A stretch of 64,000 nucleotides of DNA from Bacillota bacterium (GTDB lineage Bacteria; Bacillota; Clostridia; Lachnospirales; Lachnospiraceae): assembly GCA_023443225.1 (NCBI GenBank), contig JAEZVF010000058.1, forward strand, positions 1 to 64,000. The letters run 5' to 3'. Of this stretch, positions 35,520 through 44,924 are shown one piece after another. Position 1 is the first letter of the stretch. Every line of letters begins with the position of its first letter. The position numbers were made by a program, and so were the translations under genes. The notes below the pieces were generated by a model. That model saw nothing but the letters and a program-made list of their open reading frames with translations, did not search any database and was not told where the DNA came from.

Positions 35520-36533
35520 TTAAATTCTCCACTCCTCCGCAAGTTTTTGGAAAATATCCGCTTGCTCATCATTTCCCAGCTTTCTATAACACTCAGATAA
35601 TTTTCTCAAAGGATAATCCCCGCAATAATGTATATTTAATTCGCTTTCTGTCTCATATGCAGCATTATAGTACCAAATGGAAGCTTCCATATAATCATTA
35701 AGTTCAAAAAAATACTCTCCCACTTCATAGCAGACCTCTGAACTTGCCTTCTCCCCTGCAACATTCTTTAGTGCATATTTAAAGAACTGTTGGATATCAT
35801 TTTTTAAACGTCCACACTTTGTTAATACACATTGAATTATTTTCAGTTCATCATAAGAAAGAATCTCTTCTGCTAATTGCTCAAAATAAGCCTCTGCATC
35901 AATAAAATCTTCTGGTTTACCTGCAATAAATAACTCTCTAGCATACATAGCATTCAACTTCTTCGATAGTTTTTCTCCTCGATTTATTGCTTTTTGGAAG
36001 GTAGAAAAGTCCCTTGATGCGTGATTACTATCCGGTAAATGCAATATTGTAATATCACTGTCATAGATGATTGGTTCCAATGCTACCGACTCGTGGATCG
36101 GATCAACCCAGGTGAAGTTGCGCAATCTCTTATATAATTTAGGTCTGTATTCCATGTCATAATTATAAGTCGTGTTATATTGCAGTTGATTGGCATATTT
36201 CATCTGTACAATATCTATCTCAGGAAGTATGGCCTGCTTTAGATTCCGTATTTTTAACTGGTTCTCATCATCAATTACCTCATCTGCATCTGCTACATAA
36301 ATATAGTCCATGGTCGCTTTGGAAAAGGAATAATTTCTTGCTGCTGCAAAATCATCAATCCATGCAAAATCATAGACCTTATCCGTATACCTTGCTGCAA
36401 TTTCTTTTGTATTATCTGTGGAGCCAGTATCAATAATGACGATCTCATCTGCCACCCCAACTAGACAATCCAGACATCTAGCTAAAATCTTCTCTTCGTT
36501 TTTTACTATTAAACAAGCGCTGATGGTTATCAT
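35520..36533 (-). CDS. GT2 glycosyltransferase with C-terminal helical repeats
   Basis: The 337-residue protein has an N-terminal GT-A domain of family 2 (ISACLIVKNEEKILARCL, IIDTGSTDNT, then YVADADEVI with the DxD metal site) and a C-terminal half of TPR-like helices (YFEQLAEEIL, YEVGEYFFELNDYMEASIWYYNAAYE). This fused form is common in Clostridia and Bacillus and transfers a sugar to an unknown acceptor. ATG at 36533 is preceded by AGAGGTGA; an earlier start 30 codons upstream is unsupported. Context suggests it extends or decorates flagellin glycan. Confidence 0.85.
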   Translation of the reverse strand: MITISACLIVKNEEKILARCLDCLVGVADEIVIIDTGSTDNTKEIAARYTDKVYDFAWIDDFAAARNYSFSKATMDYIYVADADEVIDDENQLKIRNLKQAILPEIDIVQMKYANQLQYNTTYNYDMEYRPKLYKRLRNFTWVDPIHESVALEPIIYDSDITILHLPDSNHASRDFSTFQKAINRGEKLSKKLNAMYARELFIAGKPEDFIDAEAYFEQLAEEILSYDELKIIQCVLTKCGRLKNDIQQFFKYALKNVAGEKASSEVCYEVGEYFFELNDYMEASIWYYNAAYETESELNIHYCGDYPLRKLSECYRKLGNDEQADIFQKLAEEWRI

Positions 36534-36928
36534 ATGCTCACCTCTTTTTGTTAAGTACACGAAATTCATAAAATAACGGTAACCTGCATGACAAATATTT
36601 GATAAATTATGTAAATTATTCAAGATTTATTGTTACTTTTTACAATAAACATGAATAGCTATTTTTCGTTATTATGTGATTTTATGTGTACATAATATAC
36701 ATTTTTTTACTTTGAAAATTGTCGTTTTACCAATATTGTTTTACAAATTATGTAGTGTTATACTATTGATATAGAAAAATTCTCCAATTTCTACATGAAT
36801 CGGCTTTTTCTTGATCGTGTTGGACGGAAAAATCGATTCTCTAGTTTTATCTATTTATTCTACACAAGGAGTTGTAAGGCGATTATTGCTTTACAACTCC
36901 TTTCCTCTTAACATATTAATATGAATTT
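36534..36928 (-). other. Gene-free stretch with two hairpins
   Basis: This 395-base region between the GT2 gene and fliB has no convincing coding frame. It contains an imperfect inverted repeat at 36797-36839 (GAATCG...CGATTC with internal TTTTTC/GAAAAA) and a perfect 12-base stem at 36866-36877 with 36891-36902 (AAGGAGTTGTAA). The second lies 27 bases past the fliB stop and may terminate fliB transcription, although no U-run follows. The rest is AT-rich and should include the GT2 promoter. Confidence 0.5.
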
Positions 36929-38110
36929 TTACCTTGTCAGAATCGCTACGTATGCTAAACCATTAAAGTTTAACTCCTTTATTTTGTCATAAATCCGATC
37001 TACACATCCTTCATGATGTTCTATGGTTCTGGAATAGGAATAAAATATTTCACATTGTTCTTCCTCAGAAAATTGATAACCATTATTAAACCATCGTATT
37101 ACAGCAAATAGTTTTAGAATAGAATACCATTCTATCATCATTACTATATTTTTATATGGATCTCTTTTTTTATAGGATGACATATAATAATGAAACATAT
37201 GATAAACAGAATAATTTTCATAAACATGTTCTTTGTCTTTATAAAATTGATTAAAAGCTTCCATTTTTTCATTAATAAAATTAAGCATATATGTACTATC
37301 ATGACAACTAAAAAATTCAACCGTTTCATTTAGGTAATTTGAAAATGTTCTGTTTTTAAATCCTATCTCCTGCATGATTTTAAGTAGGGATTCATACTGT
37401 ATTAGTTTCAATTTATTATTATCAGGGAATTCTTCCAATGCCTGAAGGTAATCAATAAGATAACTATCTTGATAAAAATGCTCCAAAGATTTTTGAATCA
37501 TATTAATTTCATTTTTATCAATACACTTTTGTAATTTATCAGCTATCGTTAGGCATAGGTATAACCTCTTCCATATTGGAATCTCTTTGATCTGTATTAG
37601 GTCAACGGACAAGCCTCGACCTGCAATTAACGAATTAAATAATACCTCATCGTCGATTTCATCCTCTATATACGTCTCTTCAACACATTCACTAAAACAA
37701 AATTCAATTGATTCGTCATAGTTGACTAAAATTCTGGCAACTTCAGGACAAGATAAAGTCAAATCCTGCTCAAAAATATCACCGTATTTCTTCATAGATC
37801 TCGGATATATCTTACAAGTTTTACATAACTGTTCTTCACCAATATTGAGAAAGATATCACATAGAAGATTAGTATTTAAAAATGGACAGGCCTCATTATT
37901 CTCTCTATTTAATATGAAAATATTCTCACCCTTATCATTCACAGAGATAGAGTTAACTAATTTCCTACCAAACTCTCCATCAACTTGTTGGTATTTTTTA
38001 TATGTTTCGCTATCTATAATTATCTTCCATCCCGCACAGCAGGTTTCGGGACATTTACCACCTATACAAGAAAATTCATCAAAATAAAAAGGGGATAATA
38101 CTTTCACCAA
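36929..38110 (-). CDS. fliB: Flagellin lysine-N-methylase (FliB family)
   Basis: FliB methylates surface lysines of flagellin. The 393-residue product has the family's cysteine-rich N-terminal region: FSCIGGKCPETCCAGWKI (about 14-31), then ACPFL, LCDIFL, CKTCKIYPRS and LSCPE. Together these probably bind a metal cluster. The remainder is helical and less conserved. It is located inside the flagellin glycosylation island, next to an AMP-forming ligase (50-base gap), which supports the assignment. The enzyme mechanism is not well established in the family. Confidence 0.85.
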   Translation of the reverse strand: MVKVLSPFYFDEFSCIGGKCPETCCAGWKIIIDSETYKKYQQVDGEFGRKLVNSISVNDKGENIFILNRENNEACPFLNTNLLCDIFLNIGEEQLCKTCKIYPRSMKKYGDIFEQDLTLSCPEVARILVNYDESIEFCFSECVEETYIEDEIDDEVLFNSLIAGRGLSVDLIQIKEIPIWKRLYLCLTIADKLQKCIDKNEINMIQKSLEHFYQDSYLIDYLQALEEFPDNNKLKLIQYESLLKIMQEIGFKNRTFSNYLNETVEFFSCHDSTYMLNFINEKMEAFNQFYKDKEHVYENYSVYHMFHYYMSSYKKRDPYKNIVMMIEWYSILKLFAVIRWFNNGYQFSEEEQCEIFYSYSRTIEHHEGCVDRIYDKIKELNFNGLAYVAILTR

Positions 38111-38159
38111 CGCTCTCCAATCTATGGTTTTAATATTACTATATTAGTCTTGTGATTTT

Positions 38160-39572
38160 TCAATTATAATATTGCTCTAACTTTATATATAAAGTCTTTC
38201 CGGCCTCATTCTTTGGAATATGGTCAATGAATTTAATTTTAAAAGCGACAGAGTTAAGACCCGTCTTATCCGCAACGAATTTTCTCACTTGGTCACTGGC
38301 CGTTTCATCTGTGATAAAGATGTACATGTTATCATCCACACCGGCGCAAGCACATTCCATATCACTAAATTTCGTCTTTATCATTCTCTCTGTCTCATCT
38401 AAATTAACTCTATTACCATATATTTTTAGAAAACGTTTCTTTCTGCCAACTATATAGTAGTAACCATCGTTATCTACCTTTGCCATATCACCCGTAATTA
38501 GTCTGCCAAAACGTTCATCTGCCTTAATCAGGTCATCTCCCTTTTCAGCATAACCTAAGGTAACATTCGGACCTTCATATACTAATTCACCTACAATTTC
38601 AGGCTCTGTAATAACATTTCCATCTACATCGATTAATGAAAAGCTTCCACCGGGAATGGCTATGCCCATACTTCCATATTTCTCCAATGACTTTTCATAT
38701 GGTAGGTAAGACATCCTGGCAGTTGCTTCTGTCTGCCCGTACATAACAACAAAATGTTTATTATTATCGATTGCATATTCAGCAAACTTCTTATGAAGCT
38801 CAGGTGATAGCTTACCACCAGCTTGTGTCATAGTTTTTAGGGAGCTCAACTCCATCTTAAAGAATTTAAGCTTATCCAATATTTCATAGGTGTAAGGCAC
38901 TCCCCCAAATGACGTCGCCTTTTGATCTTTAAAGAAAGACCAGAAGCCTTTTTCCATCAATGTTTTATCCGTTAATAGTAAAGTAGCTCCAACAGAAAGA
39001 TGACTGTTAATAATGGACAAACCATAGGTATAACTCATTGGAAGTGTAGTAATTGGTCTCTCCGTTTCATCCAAATCAAGATAATCTACAATTGATTTCA
39101 TATTAGCTTCAACATTTTTATAACTTTGGCGTACTAACTTAGGGCTCCCAGTTGAACCGGATGTCGTTAACAATAAACCTAATTCATCATACAGAGGATA
39201 TACATCAATGAACTTAGTCTCTAATAATATGTAATTCATGTCTTCATAGATTTGGTGGTATTGATCAAATCTTTCCGCCATACTGTTTGGCGCCCAAAGG
39301 TATGATGGCTTATATAAATGGATTAGATACTCCATTAATTCATCATCTAGGTGACTATCTAATAATAAGGGAACAATATCATGGTTCATAAATCCAGTAT
39401 AACCTACAACCGACCCAATTGAATTCGTACAGATCGAAAACACTAGGCATCTCCCATTTATTTTTTCGATAAGGTATTTACCCGCTATATCTAATTGTTT
39501 ATATGTTATACTTTCACCTGTATGGCAAATTGCTGCCATTTTACTACCATATTTTTTAAAATCCCACATCAT
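38160..39572 (-). CDS. AMP-forming acyl/aryl ligase (ANL superfamily)
   Basis: This 470-residue adenylating enzyme has the phosphate-binding loop TTSGSTGSPK (136-145), the YGQTEA motif, the GDMAKVD and GRKKRFLKIYGNRVNLDE hinge block, and the C-terminal catalytic Lys (NEAGKTLY, about 459). It should activate a carboxylic acid as the acyl-AMP and load it on CoA or a carrier protein. ATG at 39572 (or the next codon) follows AAAGGGG. In this location it probably feeds an acyl group to the ACP/LuxE/LuxC set or to an aminoacyl step of glycan synthesis. The acid cannot be predicted. Confidence 0.82.
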   Translation of the reverse strand: MMWDFKKYGSKMAAICHTGESITYKQLDIAGKYLIEKINGRCLVFSICTNSIGSVVGYTGFMNHDIVPLLLDSHLDDELMEYLIHLYKPSYLWAPNSMAERFDQYHQIYEDMNYILLETKFIDVYPLYDELGLLLTTSGSTGSPKLVRQSYKNVEANMKSIVDYLDLDETERPITTLPMSYTYGLSIINSHLSVGATLLLTDKTLMEKGFWSFFKDQKATSFGGVPYTYEILDKLKFFKMELSSLKTMTQAGGKLSPELHKKFAEYAIDNNKHFVVMYGQTEATARMSYLPYEKSLEKYGSMGIAIPGGSFSLIDVDGNVITEPEIVGELVYEGPNVTLGYAEKGDDLIKADERFGRLITGDMAKVDNDGYYYIVGRKKRFLKIYGNRVNLDETERMIKTKFSDMECACAGVDDNMYIFITDETASDQVRKFVADKTGLNSVAFKIKFIDHIPKNEAGKTLYIKLEQYYN

Positions 39573-39739
39573 ATTTTCACAATCCCCTTTCTTTTTTAGA
39601 AGAAGGTATAATCTCAACTCGTTGCTTTAATAATATTTGTGTCCTGCTTAAATCATCGTTATAATTCTATAATATAGTTACATATAATATTTAAATCATA
39701 AGAACTAAATTAACTTACAACTGTAAATCCTTCTTTCTG

Positions 39740-41434
39740 CTAAATTCCAGCAATAACTTCCGATAATGATATTATTTTCATTCCTTTTATTCTAGCTCCA
39801 CCCTCGGTTGCGTCAATAAATTCTATGTCTGTCTCTTTGCTTATTCGTTTTTCAATCCATTTCCGATAAATATCTAAATTGTTACTCGTATATACCTTAT
39901 TTCCATAAATATCCGGCACCTGTCTTAAATCACTCGAATACACAGCTGTCCTTAATGCAGTCCCGGAAGCGTGGTCATAATCTCCTGTAAATGCCAGATC
40001 AAGCCCAAGAAATATTATTTTTTTGCATTCTAGACCTATACCTATATCTAATGCAGTAGTGCTAACTGATCCACCCGTTTGATAGAGGGCATATTTCTTC
40101 TCTCTTGCTAACTGCTCTGCTTTCTCATATCCTGCCTGACATACAAGATATCTCTTACCGTGATAGGTTTCTCCTATTCTATAGTTGGCCGTTGACAGGA
40201 TAATAATGGGGATATCGCTAGTCTCTAATCCGGTTATTTGATTTGCTGCTGTAATACCAGAATCTGTAATAATTACATAATTAGGTTTGATTCCTTTTGC
40301 CATCAACTTTTTAAATACGGTTCCTGTGGCAAGAATAATACTATTTTCCTTTAACTTCTTTAATTCCATATAATTATTGTCCAGTGATGGTCCTGCTGCT
40401 ATAATATATAAATCCTTACCCTTAAAATAAGCTCTTAAATTATCCACCGTATCATCATAATGTGAAATATTTCTTCTAAAGTTGCCATTTAAAGAATGGA
40501 GTTGATTTGCCACGGAGGAATATTGGATAAAATAATCTTCTAACTGCTCCCTTATCTGCATGTTTTTAATATTCCTGATAGAAGGATAATGAATAACATT
40601 AACTATGCTTTCTCCAATATTCTTCAAGAAGTAAGAGTACTTTTCGAATTTTGGATCATAGATAATCTGAACACGGTCATTGGTTAATAATAATTTCATA
40701 TCAGTAAATGCTATAGCCATCTGTATCACATTGATATCACTTTCAAATACCTTAATGGTAAGAGTCTCATCTAAGGAAAGTAATTCTTTCACGTGATAAC
40801 CAAGTCCTAATCCATAAATAATATATTCAAACTTATCTGGATGAAACCATTCTTCCGCTAGTATCCGAGCTTCTTTCATTACTTGTCCATTGCTGTGCAC
40901 ATAGTACTTTTGCTGACCGTCAAACAAAGCCATGGTCATCAATCCGCATGAAGTATATTCCATGTTATATCCTTCATCCATTAAGCGGCCTGGACTTACT
41001 ATGTTTTTTAGGGTTTTGGCAAGTCTTTCGTCCTTATGCTCTAATAATTTCATATTGTCTTCATATTGAAAGATACCAAAGGTATTTCCTTCTTTTCTTA
41101 CAACTTCCTCTTGTAAACTGATAATGAATGGATTAAATTGCAATTCCAATAAATCAGTGAAAAGAATATAATCTCTATTTTCTAATGTTGCTAAAAGGTT
41201 TTCTAACATCTCTAAAATATGATGTGGAATAACAATAGAGCCATGTTCGTTAAAGTAAGTTTGGCACGCAATAACATCTTCAACCATTGCTTGTATTGCA
41301 TCAATTGTTCTGGTAGCAAAAACTAGTGCCAAATGATAGTTCTGTCGTTTAAAATAAGATATTGCTTTATCTGAATACTCTATCACTTCAATGTTATTAC
41401 GAAATATTATCCTTATCTGTTCTTGCATATTCAT
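39740..41434 (-). CDS. Maf-type flagellin glycosyltransferase (DUF115), copy 1
   Basis: The 564-residue motility accessory factor family protein is the type proposed to transfer CMP-activated nonulosonic acids to flagellin Ser/Thr. It has a helical N-terminal domain (about 10-125), a Rossmann-like domain (YIIYGLGLGYHVKELL, VFESDINVIQMA) and the DUF115/MAF_flag10 domain starting with LYIIAAGPSLDNNYMEL and including ILATGTVF, GGSVSTTALDIG and IIFLGLDLAFTGDYDHASG. It ends with DATEGGARIKGMK, which is identical in kind to the second Maf of the island. It is followed by the AMP ligase and preceded by a CgeB-like gene. Confidence 0.88.
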   Translation of the reverse strand: MNMQEQIRIIFRNNIEVIEYSDKAISYFKRQNYHLALVFATRTIDAIQAMVEDVIACQTYFNEHGSIVIPHHILEMLENLLATLENRDYILFTDLLELQFNPFIISLQEEVVRKEGNTFGIFQYEDNMKLLEHKDERLAKTLKNIVSPGRLMDEGYNMEYTSCGLMTMALFDGQQKYYVHSNGQVMKEARILAEEWFHPDKFEYIIYGLGLGYHVKELLSLDETLTIKVFESDINVIQMAIAFTDMKLLLTNDRVQIIYDPKFEKYSYFLKNIGESIVNVIHYPSIRNIKNMQIREQLEDYFIQYSSVANQLHSLNGNFRRNISHYDDTVDNLRAYFKGKDLYIIAAGPSLDNNYMELKKLKENSIILATGTVFKKLMAKGIKPNYVIITDSGITAANQITGLETSDIPIIILSTANYRIGETYHGKRYLVCQAGYEKAEQLAREKKYALYQTGGSVSTTALDIGIGLECKKIIFLGLDLAFTGDYDHASGTALRTAVYSSDLRQVPDIYGNKVYTSNNLDIYRKWIEKRISKETDIEFIDATEGGARIKGMKIISLSEVIAGI

Positions 41435-41454
41435 ATTAACTCCCGCTGCATATC

Positions 41455-42630
41455 TTATTTAACCATGGATTTAAATACACGGTGGAACATATCTTCCAAC
41501 CTCTGTCTTATGCTATGTTGTTCTTTTACTTTCCGATAACCATTTTTTGCAATCTGTTTTCTTTCTTCTTCATGGACTAGAAAATAATCAATTTTATTAA
41601 TTAAATCATCCCAATCTTCATAATAAATGAAATCACTTCCAGGTTCAAAATAATCAAGTAACTCTTCTTGATAGTTAGTAATCAGAAAGCCACCGGCACC
41701 CATAATATCAAAAATCCTCAAGGGTATACCGGTTTGTATGTTCCTTAATGTTATATTTAAATTAATCTTACTTAATTTGAATACTTTAGGCATAACTTTA
41801 TCATAGTCTATATAACCATTATTACGAATCATTGGAAGTAAATTTTTCGTCTCACTATCGGTATATAATTGAATAGGGTATCTTTTTGATAGCATATCCA
41901 ATACTTTTACACGTTCCAATGCGGTAACTTTTTGACCTAAAAATAAATTGCTGAATACTTTTGCATCGCTGGCAAAGTAATCACTTCCTAAATCAAATTT
42001 TACATACTTTCTGATTTCCTTCATAATATCATCTGTTAATAACTCTTCTAAAAAATTATAACCAAATATCTTTAATTGGGCTTTCATAATACCTTCCAAA
42101 TACCCTTTCAGATAATCGGGTAAATAATTAATTTGGTCATAGAAATTCTTTTCCGTATACAAATTACCTACAAATGAGATCTCTGAACCATACTTCTTAT
42201 CATCTGAATCATCTGTTTTGATTTGATCTAAGTTATCCACATTTGTGCCTAAAGGTAAATAATAAACTTGATTAATTTCTTTAGATTTTAAGTCATTATA
42301 TAATGCCTTGTCAAAAATAAATATGTAATTGCAGGAATTATATATCGTTTTGGAATACAAGGTTAACAAAGGGCTGTCCCATACCCATCCGATATATTTA
42401 ACCTCCATTGTATTACAAACATTTGAAATAATGGGAAAATAATTATATGAAAATACAACATCATATTTCTTTTTATTCATTACATTAGTTAAAGCCTCTG
42501 TGAATTCTGGGTCGTTATCGAAATCTTTATACCTAATTGATACTTGATCAACATTATGCCCCATTTTTAAAAACTCTTCAGATAAATTCTTTTGGCCTGT
42601 ACTGCTCCAACTATATAATAAAATATTCAT
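41455..42630 (-). CDS. CgeB-like glycosyltransferase, copy 1
   Basis: This 391-residue GT-B protein resembles CgeB (spore surface maturation in Bacillus) and related GT1-type transferases. Characteristic segments are ISNVCNTMEVKYIGWVWDSP, YYLPLGTNVDNLDQI, ISFVGNLYTEKNF and the C-terminal donor-binding region GIPLRIFDIMGAGGFLITNYQEEL. It is about half identical by eye to the protein at 54731-55945. The ATG has GAGGG 5 bases upstream and overlaps the stop of a 34-codon ORF. Role inferred from context: sugar transfer in flagellin glycan assembly. Confidence 0.82.
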   Translation of the reverse strand: MNILLYSWSSTGQKNLSEEFLKMGHNVDQVSIRYKDFDNDPEFTEALTNVMNKKKYDVVFSYNYFPIISNVCNTMEVKYIGWVWDSPLLTLYSKTIYNSCNYIFIFDKALYNDLKSKEINQVYYLPLGTNVDNLDQIKTDDSDDKKYGSEISFVGNLYTEKNFYDQINYLPDYLKGYLEGIMKAQLKIFGYNFLEELLTDDIMKEIRKYVKFDLGSDYFASDAKVFSNLFLGQKVTALERVKVLDMLSKRYPIQLYTDSETKNLLPMIRNNGYIDYDKVMPKVFKLSKINLNITLRNIQTGIPLRIFDIMGAGGFLITNYQEELLDYFEPGSDFIYYEDWDDLINKIDYFLVHEEERKQIAKNGYRKVKEQHSIRQRLEDMFHRVFKSMVK

Positions 42631-42731
42631 GGTAACCCTCTAAATTGACGATATACTAATTCTTCAATAAATGATGTAAGTTGCTCCGGCAGGTTATCTT
42701 GTCCGTCTAAAAAGCAGAATATCTTTCTCAT
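42627..42731 (-). CDS. Possible 34-residue protein coupled to CgeB copy 1
   Basis: ATG at 42731, with GAGGGG 9 bases upstream, opens a 34-codon frame (starts MRKIFCFLDGQDNL) whose TGA overlaps the ATG of the CgeB-like gene as ATGA. The ribosome site and stop-start overlap are what support it; I recognise no family. It could be a real small protein, a coupling leader or a remnant. Confidence 0.4.
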   Translation of the reverse strand: MRKIFCFLDGQDNLPEQLTSFIEELVYRQFRGLP

Positions 42732-42834
42732 TCTTATCTACCCCTCAAATAATTTTGGCAATGTCAAGTTCGTGCTCGTTGTATGTATCCCAATAGTAAC
42801 TTTCAGTAATAATTCTTTTTGAGCTATGTAATGA

Positions 42835-43827
42835 TTATAATTTGGATAATTCCTCTTTCAATTGAATAACATTTAACCATTCCTTGTTCGTACCTGAATT
42901 ATATTCGAATCCTTCTTCCACTAACTTTCCGCCTGGTAATAACGACTTTTCAAGATTCATCCAATCAAAGTGAGGATAAACAATATAATGCTTATCGTAT
43001 TCATAGGTAATCCTAGAGTCATCCTTGGTTACCATAACTTCATCTAACTTTTCACCTTCACGAATACCAATCTCCTTAATCGAAGCATTTGGTAACATCG
43101 CTTTTGCTAAATCTGTTATATGAAAGGAAGGAATCTTGGAGATATAAGTCTCTCCACCTTTTGATTCTTCCAATGCTTTAAATACCAATTCCACACCTTG
43201 TTCCAGAGTAATCCAAAAACGCGTCATTCTAACATCTGTTATAGGCAATACCGTCTCGCCCTTCTCGATTAAATTCTTAAAGATAGGTATAATGGATCCA
43301 CGGCTCCCTGCTACATTACCATACCTGACAATACTAAATTTAGTTCCTTTTATGCCAGAATACGCATTTGCTGCGATAAATAACTTATCGGATACAAGCT
43401 TAGTGCCACCATACAGATTTATGGGATTTACAGCCTTATCTGTCGATAAAGCCACCACTTTCTTTACTCCTTTATCAAGCGCGGCATCAATTACATTCTG
43501 CGCACCATGAATATTCGTTTTAATTGCTTCAAAAGGATTATATTCACATGTCGGAACCTGCTTCATTGCCGCTGCGTGAATAACATAATCAACCCCTTCA
43601 AAAGCTCTATATAAACGGTCTTTGTCTCTTACATCACCAATGAAAAATCTTACTTTAGACATATCCACTTTATGCATGTATTCTGCCTTCATAACACTTT
43701 GCTTATATTCATCCCTTGAATAAATAATAACCTTGTTAGGCTTGTATTTTGCAAATATCATCTCTAAAAATTTCTTACCAAAGGAACCTGTTCCTCCGGT
43801 AATTAAAATATTTTTGCCGTTTAACAT
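42835..43827 (-). CDS. pseB: UDP-GlcNAc 4,6-dehydratase (inverting), PseB
   Basis: PseB converts UDP-GlcNAc to the 4-keto-6-deoxy-L-altro sugar, the first step of pseudaminic acid synthesis. The 330-residue short-chain dehydrogenase fold shows the NAD motif TGGTGSFG, then VIIYSRDEYKQ (typical of PseB rather than LegB), AAAMKQVP in the catalytic region and STDKAVNPINLYGGTK, which holds the Tyr-x-x-x-Lys site. The start is ATG at 43827, with GGAGG 8 bases upstream. It is preceded by a sigma-D-like promoter overlapping the end of pseG. Confidence 0.94.
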   Translation of the reverse strand: MLNGKNILITGGTGSFGKKFLEMIFAKYKPNKVIIYSRDEYKQSVMKAEYMHKVDMSKVRFFIGDVRDKDRLYRAFEGVDYVIHAAAMKQVPTCEYNPFEAIKTNIHGAQNVIDAALDKGVKKVVALSTDKAVNPINLYGGTKLVSDKLFIAANAYSGIKGTKFSIVRYGNVAGSRGSIIPIFKNLIEKGETVLPITDVRMTRFWITLEQGVELVFKALEESKGGETYISKIPSFHITDLAKAMLPNASIKEIGIREGEKLDEVMVTKDDSRITYEYDKHYIVYPHFDWMNLEKSLLPGGKLVEEGFEYNSGTNKEWLNVIQLKEELSKL

Positions 43828-43872
43828 CTTTTTATCCTCCAAATCAACTTATGGTGCATACCATCTATATTT

Positions 43873-43899
43873 ATATCGACAAAATACATCATATCATTA
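43873..43899 (-). promoter_or_regulatory. Candidate sigma-D (SigD/FliA) promoter upstream of pseB
   Basis: Minus-strand GTCGATAT (43873-43880), identical to the flagellin promoter -10, lies 15 bases after TAAT (43896-43899; consensus TAAA). It is about 46 bases upstream of the pseB start and overlaps the last codons of pseG. Confidence 0.4.
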
Positions 43900-44911
43900 A
43901 TATTTCCTCTGCAATTCTATTGGCACCCATTCCATCTACTACGGTCATTACTTTTTTCGATAACCGCCTTCTATATACCTCATCATTATTAAGTATTTTA
44001 ATTTTTGAAATAATTCTATCTATACAAGATTCCATACTTATTCTTACATCTCCTGCATAATATAACAGTCCCTGCCTATCAAATTCTTTGGCTCCTTCTA
44101 TTTGATTATCCGCAAAAGTAAAACATATACTTGGAATACCACATGCACACAATTCATACAATGTGGTCCCTCCTGCAGATAGGGCAATATCACAATTTTT
44201 CATAAGCTCCGACATCCGGGTTACGTTATAGTATACAATTACATTCTGATACGTTTCTTCCATAATAGCAAGCTTGTCTCTATTCGTATTAAATGCCCCT
44301 ACAACAACGTGTAGATTAACCGCATCAAATTCTGGTCTATACCTTATATATTTTATAAGTGTACCGGCTATATTATAGGCATCCGATCCACCAGTGGTTA
44401 TAAGTATATCCGTTACACTTTCTTTTTGTATTCTCTTAATATTTGAAAATTCTTCCCTTAATGGAGTATAGTTACTGCCAATTAGTAGTCTTGTATCCAC
44501 TGTATATTTCTTCTCATATTCCAATTGATCTGCACATAAGCTATAGTTAATCAGCATATCTACAGGGTATCTATATTCGTTTAGATCATCTATATAAATT
44601 GTTTTAGTTATTTTCCTTAGTCTTGCTAAGTAATCTTCTGTGATAAAATAGGAATCAAGCAATAATTTCTTAATTCCTATCACATTAATAGTGTACTTTA
44701 ATTTGTCGAATTCGCTATCCAAATGGTTCCATGTGGTGTCCAAGGATATTACTTGAAACCCATTGTTGTTAATTAGTTGTTCTGCCTCTCTGTCTGCTGT
44801 AATAAATACTGTATCTTCTCCACGTCTTTTGAGAGCATTGGCAATCACTAAACATCTCATGATATGACCGCTTCCAATTGTAGCATTCGCATCTGCACGT
44901 ATATAGAACAT
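43889..44911 (-). CDS. pseG: UDP-sugar hydrolase, PseG
   Basis: PseG removes UDP from UDP-2,4-diacetamido-2,4,6-trideoxy-L-altrose in pseudaminic acid synthesis. The 340-residue GT-B-like hydrolase has the family N-terminus with the catalytic His (IRADANATIGSGHIMRCLVIA), IDDLNEY, LITTGGSDAYN and the C-terminal AGGTTLYELCACGIPSICFTFADNQ region. The related SpsG of Bacillus has the same fold. It lies directly between pseC and pseB (13- and about 60-base gaps), which supports the Pse assignment. Confidence 0.92.
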   Translation of the reverse strand: MFYIRADANATIGSGHIMRCLVIANALKRRGEDTVFITADREAEQLINNNGFQVISLDTTWNHLDSEFDKLKYTINVIGIKKLLLDSYFITEDYLARLRKITKTIYIDDLNEYRYPVDMLINYSLCADQLEYEKKYTVDTRLLIGSNYTPLREEFSNIKRIQKESVTDILITTGGSDAYNIAGTLIKYIRYRPEFDAVNLHVVVGAFNTNRDKLAIMEETYQNVIVYYNVTRMSELMKNCDIALSAGGTTLYELCACGIPSICFTFADNQIEGAKEFDRQGLLYYAGDVRISMESCIDRIISKIKILNNDEVYRRRLSKKVMTVVDGMGANRIAEEILMI

Positions 44912-44924
44912 AGGACGACCACCC

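Noticed and set aside
36797..36839. Sigma-D promoter upstream of the GT2 gene (GCCGATTC)
   Set aside because: No TAAA is found 14-16 bases upstream, and the sequence is part of an inverted repeat.
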